Shown here: piece by piece, positions 46,370 through 55,253 of the stretch
Layout of the letters: the number at the start of each line of letters is the position of its first letter
Position numbering within the stretch: position 1 is the first letter of the stretch
Assembly (NCBI GenBank): GCA_017792365.1
Contig: CP051229.1
Location: 310,001 to 374,000, forward strand
Source: Hyphomonas sp.
Lineage (GTDB): Bacteria > Pseudomonadota > Alphaproteobacteria > Caulobacterales > Hyphomonadaceae
Reading direction: 5' to 3'
Length of the DNA: 64,000 nucleotides
The notes under the pieces: generated by a model
Databases searched by the model: none
What the model saw: only the letters and a program-made list of their open reading frames with translations
What the model was told of the DNA's origin: nothing
Position numbers and translations under genes: made by a program

Positions 46370-48492
46370 CTAGCTCTGCCCCTCGATCGTCAGCTCGATG
46401 AACGTGCCGCGCTCGCGATCGACGCGCTCTGATCCGATGAAGCCGCCTGCGCGATCTGGCGAGAAGAAGGCGCGGTTTGTGCGAATACTCCATCCGCCAA
46501 TGTTTCTCAGCGACAGACGGGACTTCACGCCGAACCATCGTGTCGTTTCGATGAAGACTTCGATCCGACTGGTTTCATTGTGATCGGCAATCTCGTTGGC
46601 GAAGTAGAACGCATTGTCCTCGGCGGCCGTGTAGTTGACGCCCCACGACGAGCGGATTGCCGGAAGGTCCTGACGGAAGTTCACGGAGACGGTCGGCGAG
46701 GCGATGTCATTGAGCGCGCGCGCTTCGCCCGTAAGCGGGTCGTCAAAACGCGAATCCTGAACGGTAGCGCGAACCTCGAGAAGGCCTCCGGGAATGACTG
46801 GCTGTAGTTGCAGCGATCCCGATGTCTCAATCCCCCAGACGCGCCCATCGCCGGCGTTGGCGAGACCGAATGCGCCGGATGGCAGGGCGAGCTGTTCGAG
46901 AACATCCTGACGCCACTCATGAAACAGTTCGATGTTCAGGGCGCCCAGAGAGTCACGCCGCCAGTCGACGGCGAACGCGGAGCGCCATGTCTGATCGGGT
47001 CCAAGATCGGGATTGCCGCCGAACTGACGGTCCTGTTCACCGTCCGCCGATGCGGCGAAGTCTCCAAAGTCCAACTGACCAACGGATCGTTCCAAGCCGA
47101 GGCGCAGCTGGAGAGACGAGGACGGCCGATAAAGGATGCTGGTGGAAGGTTTGGCGAAGAAGAACGACTGGCTGTTGTCTGCATCGCCCGACACAGAAAT
47201 TTCTGACGCTTCCGCCGCTAGGCCGGCCTCAATTGTCCACCGCGGTGCTGCGTCCCACACCAGGTTTGCAAACGCCTCGCCCCGGTACTCCTCGACGAGA
47301 ACATCGGCTGCGGGAAGGTCGATACGCGTTTCAGCGCCAGCCGCGTCCCGCGCAAAGAATGCAAACGTACTGTCGAGTCGGTTGTAAGCCGCTTCCAGTC
47401 CGACCTCTGGCCTAAAAGATCGCTCTCCGCCGCGCGAAAACGTTGTCCGCAGGATCGTCTCGATTGGCGTTTGTCGATTGGTGAAGCGCGAGCCGCCGCT
47501 GATCACAGTAACCGGCCGCTCCTCGCGAATGATCGTCTCTTCGTCGATCGGTGTTGCTGAGGCGAGCAGGATCGATTTGAACGTCCAGTCATTTGGGTAG
47601 GTACGCGTCCAGTCCACGCTGGCTTCACCGGTCCACTCCACGCTGTCATAGTCGATATAGACCCGACCGTCGGGCGCTTCATCTGGCGTTCGGCCATCGA
47701 ACTGGAACCGATCCGTCACTGGAAAGAAGCCGGAAACGCCGCCGCGTGCGTTCAGCGTCAGTGTGCCGCCATAAAGGGCTCGACTCGCTTCCGTGGAAAG
47801 CCCTGCGTGAGCGTGCTTGGCCGATCCTCGGTTTGTGCGACGATGAGCTGGTCATCTGCATCCAGCTGGTCACGCCGTCCGACGAGATCGAACTGTTCTC
47901 AGAAGGCGGTGAGCTTGGTGGAAGTCGACCAGTCGCCGGTGCGCGCGGTCAGCGATCCCTCAAAAAACGGATAGGTTACGCCTTCGGAGTTTCGTTCGAG
48001 CTCGGCGCGCCAGCGGATGGAGCGCGCCACCCCGGACCGGATGATGTTGGCGACCACGGCTTGGCCGGACGCCTCGCTTGCGCCGGCGCCGCCGCGGATG
48101 ATCTCAACGCGTGCAACGTCGTTGGCGGGAATGCGCGTCAGCGCGTCTTCGATGCCGCCGGTCTTGGAAGTCGGGCGTGCGCCGTCCACCAGCACATTGC
48201 CCGCCGCCCCGCCAAACCCGCGCAGATCGTCGCCGGCGTCGAAGGTGAAGCCCGGGATGCGATCGACGATGTCGCGAGCGGTCTGCGGATTGTACCGGTC
48301 GAAAAACTCACGCCCGTAAGTCTGTGCCTGTCCGGTTGCCTCCGCGGCTTGCGATTGCGCGCTCGCCAATGGCGAAGCGATCGCCAGACAGGCCGCTGCA
48401 AGCCCAGTGCTGAGCCACCGGACGCCAAGGCCGGAGCGAGGTTCTAGAGGTACGTTTCTCAAGCGTTGTGATCCGCCTGTTCGTCGACCCAT
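46370..48492 (-). pseudogene. TonB-dependent receptor, broken by a stop and a frameshift
   Basis: The N-terminal part (signal LAIASPLASAQ, plug TARDIVDRIPGFTFDAGDDL, RGFGGAAGNVLVDGARP, NDVARVEIIRGGAGASEASG) runs to a TGA at 47899-47901. The frame continues after it as EQFDLVGRRDQLDADDQLIV, so the TGA replaced an Arg codon (CGA). Near 47775 a further shift (one T missing from a TTT run) leads into the barrel (LTLNARGGVSGFFPVTDRF) ending RGTFIELTIEGQS at 46370. It follows the PLP-enzyme gene on the same strand, probably under the Zur box at 49866. Confidence 0.82.
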
Positions 48493-48559
48493 GCGAGGAT
48501 TCCGATGGTCGCCGCGATCATGTCTGGTTGGCTTGGCGCTGGTTTGCTGGTGCGAGGTT

Positions 48560-49843
48560 TCATTGAGGAGCGCCTCGCGCATATTCGACCGCGATCGTTC
48601 GGATCGCGTGCGTGAACCACTCCATGTCACGAGCGGAGTTGAAGACGTTCGGGGAGATGTAGACCCCATCGTGAGGGCCGGGGAAATTGCCGTAAGTGAA
48701 GATCTGGAACCGCTCTTGAAGCGCCGATGTCAGGTCAACGCCGGTGGCGCCCGAAACCATGATGCGCGCAAGGCCTGCTCTCCGGTCCGGATCGCGCTCG
48801 GTGGCGACGCGCACGCCAGGCGCACCTTCCAGTCCGGTGAGTGCAATGTTCAGAAGATAGCGCAGCCGCGAAGCCTTTCGCGCCGGTCCGATCTTCTCAT
48901 AGAAGTCGATCGCCTGACCGATAGCGGCCAGCGTCGGGCCGCTGCGTGTCCCGATATCCTCAAACTTGCGGATATCGCCTGCGTCGCGTCGTGTTCCGTA
49001 GAGCGGCCAAAGGCCCTCCAGTCGGTCGCGCCGCACATAGAGCGCGCCGGTGCCAAGCGGAGCGTTCAGCCACTTGTGCAGCGACGTCGCATAATAATCG
49101 CATCCAAGTTCTCTCACGTCGACCGGGATCTGGCCGAAGCCCAGCGCGCCGTCTGCGAGGCACTGCGCTCCGCGCCGATGCGCCAGATCGGAAAGCTCAC
49201 GGATCGGCAGGACATGACCCCAGCCATCTGTGACATGGCTCGCGACAATCAGTTTCGTACGCGAAGTGAACGCAGCGGCGAACCGATCCACCACATCCGG
49301 CACGGTCGGTTCGATTGGCAGCTCGACTTGCGTCAGGCGAATGCCGTGTCGGCTGGCGCGCTGAGCAAACACCTTGTGCGCGTAGAAATCATCAAAACTG
49401 CTGATGAGCACTTCATCGCCGGTCTGAAGCGGCAGCCCCCAGCCGACGATGTTCAACCCTTCGGTCGTGTTTCGCGTGATCGCCAGCTCGTCGGGACTGC
49501 AGCCCATCAGTCGGGCAAGGCGGGTGCGGTGCACTTCGATCCGGTTCTGCAGGGTATAGTTGTGCGGACGTGGAGCGGTGGAGGTGAGTTCGTTGAACCG
49601 CGAAAGCGCGTCGGTAACCGCGGCCGGGTGCGGGTTGTTTCCGCCGCCGTTCAGGATCGTGTAGCGCCCGTCGAGCCGGTAGGCGCCGGCGACCATGGCC
49701 CAATATGCTTCGTCGCTGGCGAGATCGTCCGGTGCTCGTCCGCGCGCTTGTCGATTTGCTTCATTCGCGATCGAGGGTGCAGTAGCGCCAAGCGCCACCA
49801 TCGCTGCAGCACCTGAAAGGAGCAAACGTCGCGTGTGAGACAT
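48560..49843 (-). CDS. exported PLP-dependent enzyme, class V aminotransferase fold (PvdN-like setting)
   Basis: 427 residues. The N-terminus MSHTRRLLLSGAAAMVALGA, with twin arginines and a processing region TAPSIANEA, suggests Tat export of a folded cofactor enzyme. The class V fold is clear: NTTEGLNIVGWGL (phosphate loop), FDDFYAHK, LADGALGFGQIPVD (Asp231 to the pyridine N) and the PLP lysine K257 in SLHKWLNAPLG. Relatives include isopenicillin-N-epimerase-like enzymes and PvdN, which modifies pyoverdine in the periplasm. A Zur-like box lies about 20 bases upstream, and a TonB receptor gene follows. The substrate is unknown. Confidence 0.82.
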   Translation of the reverse strand: MSHTRRLLLSGAAAMVALGATAPSIANEANRQARGRAPDDLASDEAYWAMVAGAYRLDGRYTILNGGGNNPHPAAVTDALSRFNELTSTAPRPHNYTLQNRIEVHRTRLARLMGCSPDELAITRNTTEGLNIVGWGLPLQTGDEVLISSFDDFYAHKVFAQRASRHGIRLTQVELPIEPTVPDVVDRFAAAFTSRTKLIVASHVTDGWGHVLPIRELSDLAHRRGAQCLADGALGFGQIPVDVRELGCDYYATSLHKWLNAPLGTGALYVRRDRLEGLWPLYGTRRDAGDIRKFEDIGTRSGPTLAAIGQAIDFYEKIGPARKASRLRYLLNIALTGLEGAPGVRVATERDPDRRAGLARIMVSGATGVDLTSALQERFQIFTYGNFPGPHDGVYISPNVFNSARDMEWFTHAIRTIAVEYARGAPQ

Positions 49844-49865
49844 GCTGGACGCCCCGGCGGCAAAT

Positions 49866-49878
49866 GTTATACTGTAAC
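49866..49878. promoter_or_regulatory. Zur box candidate a
   Basis: GTTATACTGTAAC matches the alphaproteobacterial Zur palindrome GTTATA-N-TATAAC at 11 of 12 fixed positions, with further A/T flanks (AAAT on the left). It lies between the leftward PLP enzyme (start 49843) and the rightward M3 peptidase (50063) and could repress both. Confidence 0.7.
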
Positions 49879-50062
49879 GATATAGCCCGGGTAGCCGCCA
49901 TGCAAGCGCGAGCCTTCGACAGCGCGCAGAGCAGTACGGCAGTGTCCGGTGTAGTGGTTGATCAGAAGGCGTCGCTCGTCTTTCTTTTGTAGGCCGCCGA
50001 TCAAAAACGGTTCTGCCGCGCGCTAACGGCGCGGTGGTTGAGCGACAGGGACAGGAAGCAGA

Positions 50063-51964
50063 ATGGCCAACGTTAATCTCAAGCGACAGGTCGCCCGGCT
50101 CGTTTGCGTTAGCGCACTGATCTGGTCGCCGATCGGCGCGCAGGCGCAGCCGCAGGAAGCGACCGCCGTTGCGGCGGACACACAGTATGTGTGGGACCTG
50201 ACGCCTTTCTACCCATCGAATGAGGCGTGGGAGGAGGAGCTGGAGCGATTGCGCGGCGAGGTCGACAGCCTGTCGGCCTACGAAGGGCGGCTTGGTAAGA
50301 ATGCCGGCACGCTGCTGCAAGCTCTCGACGCACGATCCGCCTTTTACAAGGAGGCCGCGCGCCTGGGCACTTACGCCTCCAACCTGCGCAACACTAATCT
50401 TGGCGACCCGCAGGGGCAGGAGATGCTCGGCCGCGTTCAGGCCCTGATGCAAGCGGCAAGCGCGGCGGGCGCTTTCATGGCGCCGGAGATCGTTGCGATC
50501 GGCGAGCGCCGCATTCTTAAGTTTATCGAGCGGGAGCCTGGGCTCGCAAAGCACTCCAAGATGCTGCGCGATACCTTGAGACGGGCGCCACACGTTCTGT
50601 CGCCAGAAACAGAACAAGCGCTCTCGCTCTTCGGGACGGCGCTATCCGCCTCTCAGAATGTGCGCGACATCCTGGCCAACGCCGAAATCGACTGGCCCCG
50701 CATCACGCTGAGCGACGGGACCGAGGCGCACCTGACATCTGCCGGCTATGGGCTGTATCGCGAGAGCCCCAATCGACAGGATCGAATCGCGGTGTTCGAC
50801 GCGTTCTGGGGCAAGTGGTCGGAGTTCGAGAGCAGCCTCGGCGCGGCGCTGAATGGCGAGGTTCAGGGCAATGTCGCGCTTGCTAAAGCGCGCAACTACG
50901 ACAACACGCTGCAATACTTCCTGTCAGGCGACAACATACCCGAAGAGGTCTACCGGACCCTCGTTGAGGTGACGAACGACCGGATCGACGTTCTGCATCG
51001 CTATTTCAGGCTGCGCGCGCGGATGCTTGGCGTGGAGGATCTCGGCTATCACGACATCTATCCTGCGCTCGTAGAGACCGACCTCACGTTTCCGATCGAC
51101 AAGACCCGTGATCACACGCTGGCCTCCATGGACCTGTTGGGACCTGAGTTTTCCGAGAAGTTTGCAGAAGCGTCGCTTGAGCGGTGGATGCACGTTTATC
51201 CGCAACCTGGAAAGCGTTCCGGCGCCTACATGTCCGGAGCAGCCTATGACGTGCACCCGCTCATCCTCCTGAACCATCAGGACAATTACGGTAGCGCGTC
51301 GACCTACGCCCACGAGTGGGGCCATGCGATGCATCAGGTGCTCACGAACGAGAACCAGCCATATGAGCTCGCGGATTTCTCGATCTTCACGACCGAGATC
51401 GCGGCCATCGCACAGGAGCTGCTACTGCAGGATCACATGCTGGAGCAGGCGAAAACCGAGGACGAGCGGCTGTTCTATCTCGGCTACGCGCTGGAGCAGA
51501 TGCGCGGCACCTATTTCCGACAGGTCATGTTCTCCGAGTTTGAGCTCGCCATCCACGAAGCCGTCGAACGGGGAGAGGCGCTGACCGGCGCGCGCATGAC
51601 GCAGATGTACGGTGAGATACTGAAACGCTACCACGGCCATGATCAGGGAGTCATGGACATCACCGAGCGTGAGATGGTCGAGTGGGCCTACATCCCGCAC
51701 TTCTACTACAAGTTCTACGTCTACCAGTACGCCACGTCGATCGCCGGCGCCGCCTACTTTGTCGACGAGCTGAAGACGGGTGGCGAAGCGGCCCGCGAGA
51801 ACTATCTCGACTTTCTCAAGGCCGGCGGCTCGGATTATCCGGTCGACATTCTTGAAGAAGCCGGCCTCGATATGGCGAGCCCCACGCCCTACAACGCGGT
51901 CATCGATCGGATGGACGCCGTGATGGACGAGATCGAAGCGATCCTCGATGCGCGCACTCAGTGA
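50063..51964 (+). CDS. exported M3-family zinc oligopeptidase (oligoendopeptidase F type)
   Basis: 633 residues. A signal peptide (about 1-29, SPIGAQAQ) directs it out of the cytoplasm, although most PepF proteins are cytosolic. An N-terminal PepF domain (about 50-210) precedes the metallopeptidase domain (about 230-615). The zinc site is H417-E-W-G-H421 in TYAHEWGHAMHQVL, with the third ligand about E445 (TTEIAAIAQE). It cleaves short peptides. SD AGGAAG precedes the ATG. It shares a Zur-like box with the divergent PLP-enzyme gene, which suggests induction under zinc limitation. Confidence 0.88.
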   Translation: MANVNLKRQVARLVCVSALIWSPIGAQAQPQEATAVAADTQYVWDLTPFYPSNEAWEEELERLRGEVDSLSAYEGRLGKNAGTLLQALDARSAFYKEAARLGTYASNLRNTNLGDPQGQEMLGRVQALMQAASAAGAFMAPEIVAIGERRILKFIEREPGLAKHSKMLRDTLRRAPHVLSPETEQALSLFGTALSASQNVRDILANAEIDWPRITLSDGTEAHLTSAGYGLYRESPNRQDRIAVFDAFWGKWSEFESSLGAALNGEVQGNVALAKARNYDNTLQYFLSGDNIPEEVYRTLVEVTNDRIDVLHRYFRLRARMLGVEDLGYHDIYPALVETDLTFPIDKTRDHTLASMDLLGPEFSEKFAEASLERWMHVYPQPGKRSGAYMSGAAYDVHPLILLNHQDNYGSASTYAHEWGHAMHQVLTNENQPYELADFSIFTTEIAAIAQELLLQDHMLEQAKTEDERLFYLGYALEQMRGTYFRQVMFSEFELAIHEAVERGEALTGARMTQMYGEILKRYHGHDQGVMDITEREMVEWAYIPHFYYKFYVYQYATSIAGAAYFVDELKTGGEAARENYLDFLKAGGSDYPVDILEEAGLDMASPTPYNAVIDRMDAVMDEIEAILDARTQ

Positions 51965-51967
51965 GCG

Positions 51968-52537
51968 TCACTGGTCCCAGCTGTACGCGCTCATCTTCGC
52001 AACATCGAGAGCGTATGCCGCATCGGCGAGGCTGGTGTCGTTGCGCTCGGTTTTGAGAACGCCTTCGAACCAGTAGGCGATGTAGATGTCTTCGATCTTC
52101 AGCGGCTTCTTGGACTTGGCAAAAATGATCTGGTTCGGCGGCGGTGGGGGAGTGTGCAGGCAGGCGCCAAAGTAGGGAACGATCAGGAACTCGGTGTATT
52201 CGTGGTCGGCGCTGAAATCGAGCGGGACGACATACCCCGGCACCTTGACCCGGGTATTGTTCAGTTCCTCGACCGTCGTGAACGTGCCGAACTGCATCAT
52301 CTCATCGAGCGCGCTGCCCTCGACGATGCTGTCGGCGCTGTCCACCTCCAGTTCTGCGATGTAGGCGAGGTAAATCTCTTCCAGGCGTTCATCCTCACCG
52401 GGCGGCCATAGATCATCCCATGTAATCTCGTCGGAGAGGGCGGCCGGCTGTTGCGCCAGCGCGCCGGAGGGAAGTTGGGCAGCAAACGCTGCAGCAAGTG
52501 CGAGGGCCGCGGCAAGGACTGGCCGTGGTAGTTTCAT
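51968..52537 (-). CDS. periplasmic DUF3299 protein (zinc-operon member)
   Basis: 189 residues with a signal peptide to about residue 28 (SGALAQQ), then ITWDDLWPPGEDE, VKVPGYVVPLDFSADHEYTE and the hallmark VPYFGACLHTPPPPPNQIIF (Cys, His, Pro-rich, N-Q). The family often sits with DUF2796 and ABC genes in Zur-controlled loci (ZrgABCDE-like) and is of unknown function. It is last in the leftward operon merC-zrgA-DUF3299, and converges on the M3 peptidase. Confidence 0.82.
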   Translation of the reverse strand: MKLPRPVLAAALALAAAFAAQLPSGALAQQPAALSDEITWDDLWPPGEDERLEEIYLAYIAELEVDSADSIVEGSALDEMMQFGTFTTVEELNNTRVKVPGYVVPLDFSADHEYTEFLIVPYFGACLHTPPPPPNQIIFAKSKKPLKIEDIYIAYWFEGVLKTERNDTSLADAAYALDVAKMSAYSWDQ

Positions 52538-52550
52538 CGCTGATCGCTCC

Positions 52551-53168
52551 CTAGCCAATGCGGAGTGTGTTGGCTCCGGGCGTAAGATTGCCGGCAGCCT
52601 GGCCGTTGCTCGTGAACAGCGCCGCTTCGGCGCTTTCGACGCCCGAAAACCTCTCGAACAGCGGGAAGGTGACCGAGCGGATCGCGTCAGGCGCATCGCA
52701 CTTATAGGTCCAGCTCAGCAAGGCGTCGTGATAATCGCCGTGCTCATGATCCTCGCCGTGGTCGTGGTGGTGATCGTGATCGTCATCGCCGTGATCATGG
52801 TGATCGTCGTGCGCGCCAAGCCCTGCCGCCGCGGCGAACGGACCAAGCGCGCTCGACTTCAGCGTGCAGCCGGCTGCTTCGGGGAACATCACGATCGTGG
52901 CGGGCGCTTTCAGCCGGTTGGCAGTAGCCACCCACCGGTCCGCTTCGATCTCGTTGGTCGGCGCGTGTTCATAGCCGACGAGATTCCACATTGCAGACTG
53001 CAATTCCACGGTCGCGATTTCGCCATCAACGGAGACAACGACCTCAAGCGCGCCATGCACATGACTGCCCGCTGCGCGTGTTTCATTGCTATGCTGCGCG
53101 TTCGACAGCGGGGCCGCTGCGACCGCGGTCGTGAACGCGAGCGCCGTTGTCGCGATCTTTGGAAACAT
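52551..53168 (-). CDS. ZrgA-like DUF2796 histidine-rich zinc-binding periplasmic protein
   Basis: About 205 residues: a signal peptide to about residue 24 (APLSNAQ), the DUF2796 start HVHGALEVVVSVDGEIATVE, AMWNLVGYEHAPTNEIE, and a His/Asp loop of about 33 residues with some 15 histidines (DDHHDHGDDDHDHHHDHGED). It ends with a beta domain (DAIRSVTFPLFERFSGVESA). ZrgA proteins bind zinc in the periplasm for import. The second ATG (53168) is preferred because GGAGG is nine bases before it; the merC stop overlaps this region. Confidence 0.87.
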   Translation of the reverse strand: MFPKIATTALAFTTAVAAAPLSNAQHSNETRAAGSHVHGALEVVVSVDGEIATVELQSAMWNLVGYEHAPTNEIEADRWVATANRLKAPATIVMFPEAAGCTLKSSALGPFAAAAGLGAHDDHHDHGDDDHDHHHDHGEDHEHGDYHDALLSWTYKCDAPDAIRSVTFPLFERFSGVESAEAALFTSNGQAAGNLTPGANTLRIG

Positions 53169-53170
53169 GA

Positions 53171-53611
53171 TCATCTCCCTCCAGGCTGGTTTGCCTGCGC
53201 TACGACCGGTTCGGGCTGGCAAATGTGAGAAAGCCTGCGCCGTTTGTGCGCATCGACGATGTTGACAATATGGCCCGTGGCCAGAAGCGCGCCGCCGAAC
53301 GCGGACACCCATGCCTCCAGCTCGTGGCTCGGAAACTCCAAAGCGCCCATCAGCATCGCGGCGAGACCTGCCAACGCGAGTCCTCGCGCCAGTGCGGGTG
53401 TGTTCGGCCCCCGCAACGCGAGGATTGCGACAGGAGCAGCGAGTGCGAGCACCGCCCAGTGCACCCATTCCGCTTCAGCAAGCGCAGACAGGCTAGGGGC
53501 AAAAGCCGCGGCCACAGGCAGGCCAAGACAGTGTATCGCGCAGCTAGCCGAAAGCCCGATGCCGGTAAGGTCGAAGCTGTTTCCACTTATGACGGTCAAG
53601 CGTCTCTCCAC
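53171..53611 (-). CDS. MerC-domain membrane protein
   Basis: 146 residues from a GTG start (53611), with four hydrophobic segments. The MerC hallmark CAIHCLGLPVAAAFAP, with a Cys-x-x-x-Cys in the first helix, is present, and KRRRLSHICQPEP is at the C-terminus. MerC was first described in mercury transport, but family members are frequent in Zur-regulated zinc loci. Its stop overlaps the start region of the zrgA-like gene, which indicates coupling. Confidence 0.83.
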   Translation of the reverse strand: MERRLTVISGNSFDLTGIGLSASCAIHCLGLPVAAAFAPSLSALAEAEWVHWAVLALAAPVAILALRGPNTPALARGLALAGLAAMLMGALEFPSHELEAWVSAFGGALLATGHIVNIVDAHKRRRLSHICQPEPVVAQANQPGGR

Positions 53612-53793
53612 GATTGGGTCTCTTTCCAGTTTGTTTCCGCCATAACGTCGTGCCGACGTGCGCGCCTGGTCATCTCGGCGCAGCGCGCCGCTGACCAGCC
53701 CCCTTCGGCTGCACGCCTGATGTCAGCCGCGCGCCCTCGCCAGCCCACAGCCTGCTGAAGTCATCGCATCCGCAGGTTTACTAGTTATCGGAG

Positions 53794-53806
53794 GTAACGT
53801 TATAAC
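53794..53806. promoter_or_regulatory. Zur box candidate b
   Basis: GTAACGTTATAAC matches the Zur palindrome at about 9 of 12 fixed positions, with one perfect half (TATAAC). It lies 28 bases before the small rightward gene at 53835 and 183 bases before merC on the other strand. Confidence 0.55.
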
Positions 53807-53834
53807 ATCGCATATCGATTACAGGAAGCGCGGA

Positions 53835-54068
53835 ATGTCAGGGGTCGTCAGACAGTTTCAGAGCAAGGATATCGCCAAGGCGCGGACCCTGCTGCGTACA
53901 GCCATCGCCGAAGCGGGAGCGGCTTGGGTGCCGGCCGACGCCGTGTTCGACGCGTTGATGATGGAACTGATCGAGCGCGCGATGAGCCGCGGTGATCTTG
54001 CGCGGGTTGCTGCGCACTTGTCACAAATCGCCAGCCGCTCCGGCGAACCGCCCACAAACCTGCACTAG
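53835..54068 (+). CDS. small protein of unknown function heading the Fe-alcohol dehydrogenase unit
   Basis: 77 residues, mostly helical (IAKARTLLRTAIAEAGAAW, LMMELIERAMSRGDLARVAA), with no signal peptide or cysteine. It starts 28 bases after a Zur-like box and ends 22 bases before the alcohol dehydrogenase ATG, so it is positioned as the first gene of that transcript. I do not recognise it. Confidence 0.6.
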   Translation: MSGVVRQFQSKDIAKARTLLRTAIAEAGAAWVPADAVFDALMMELIERAMSRGDLARVAAHLSQIASRSGEPPTNLH

Positions 54069-54089
54069 CAACGAAAAGAGCAATTCCAG

Positions 54090-55215
54090 ATGGCGACGTT
54101 GACCTATCTGACGACCACGCATTTCGACTTTGGAGCGCTCGGCAAGCTGGCGGCGGAGCTGAAACGGTCCGGCGTGAAACGGCCGTTCATCGCTACGGAC
54201 AAGGGCGTGCGCGCCGCCGGACTTGTCGATACGGTATCAGCATCACTGGGCGGTGACGCACCAGCCACGATCTATGACGAGACGCCGAAACCCGACTGAG
54301 ACGGCGGTGATGAAGGCGCTCGACCAGTACACCGCAGGTGGGTGCGACAGTGTTGTGGCCGTTGGTGGCGGGTCATCGATGGATCTCGGCAAGGCGGTTG
54401 CGCTGCTGGCCGGTAGCGGGGGGCCGCTCGCCAAGTACGATCCGCTTGCTGGCGGCGCCAAATTGGTCAGGGAGGTCGCCCCGGTCATCGCCGTGCCCAC
54501 GACATCAGGTACCGGCAGCGAAGTCTCGGTCGGGTTTGTCATCATTCTCGACGATGGGCGAAAGCTCACCTTCGCGCATCCGAAGTTCATTCCGACCGCC
54601 GCGATTTGTGATCCTGAGCTGACGTTGGGTTTGCCAGGCCCACTGACGGCGGCGACCGGAATGGACGCCATTACCCACTGTATCGAGGCGTTCCTCACGC
54701 CGACGGTCAATCCGCCCGCGGAAGGTGTCGCCCTCGACGGGCTGTGGCGCGGCTGGCGTCATCTCCCGCGGTCGGTGCGGGACGGCCAGGATCGCGAAGC
54801 GCGCTGGCAAATGATGATGTGCTCAACTGAGGGCGCACTGGCATTCGTCAAGGGGCTCGGAGCCGTGCACGCGATGAGCCACGCAGCCGGCCGGATCAAG
54901 CACCTCAACCTTCATCATGGAACCCTGAACGCCGTCTTCCTCCCGGCCGTGCTTCGTTTCAACGAACAGCAGTGCGAGGAGAAGTATGCGCGGCTCCGCC
55001 AGGCCATGGGACTGGCGCCAGACGCCGATCTCGCCGATGCCGTCGCCCGGATGAACGCCGACATTGGCCTCCCTTCAGGCCTTGCTGAGATGGGTGTCAC
55101 GGATGCGGAGGTGGACGATATCATCGCTTATGCTGAAAAGGATCTGGCGGCGCTCACCAACCCGCGCAAGGCGACGGCTGAGGACTATCGGGCGATGATC
55201 GCCGACTCATTCTAG
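54090..55215 (+). pseudogene. iron-containing (group III) alcohol dehydrogenase, one frameshift
   Basis: The N-terminus (TTHFDFGALGKLAAELKRSG, KRPFIATDKGVRAAGLVD) ends at a TGA near 54299 in the original frame; the match continues from about 54287 as NPTETAVMKALDQYTAGGCD, SVVAVGGGSSMDLGKAVAL, PTTSGTGSEVS, GMDAITHCIEAFL, AVHAMSHAAG and LHHGTLNAVFLPAVL. The iron ligands (Asp, His in DAITHC; His in the AVHAMSHAAG and LHHG stretches) are present. The break falls in a GAAACCC run. The enzyme interconverts alcohols and aldehydes with NAD(P). Placed after a Zur box, it may replace zinc alcohol dehydrogenases when zinc is scarce. Confidence 0.82.
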
Positions 55216-55253
55216 CCATCGCCAACATCGAAAGCGCGGCGCCGCAAGGCGGA

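Noticed and set aside
48407-49816. 469-codon open frame opposite the PLP enzyme
   Set aside because: The minus strand carries a clear class V fold with PLP lysine; the plus-strand product is Arg-rich nonsense.
53794-53806. Fur (iron) box
   Set aside because: The site lacks the GATAATGATAATC-type pattern and fits the Zur palindrome, and the adjacent regulator has both Zur cysteine pairs.
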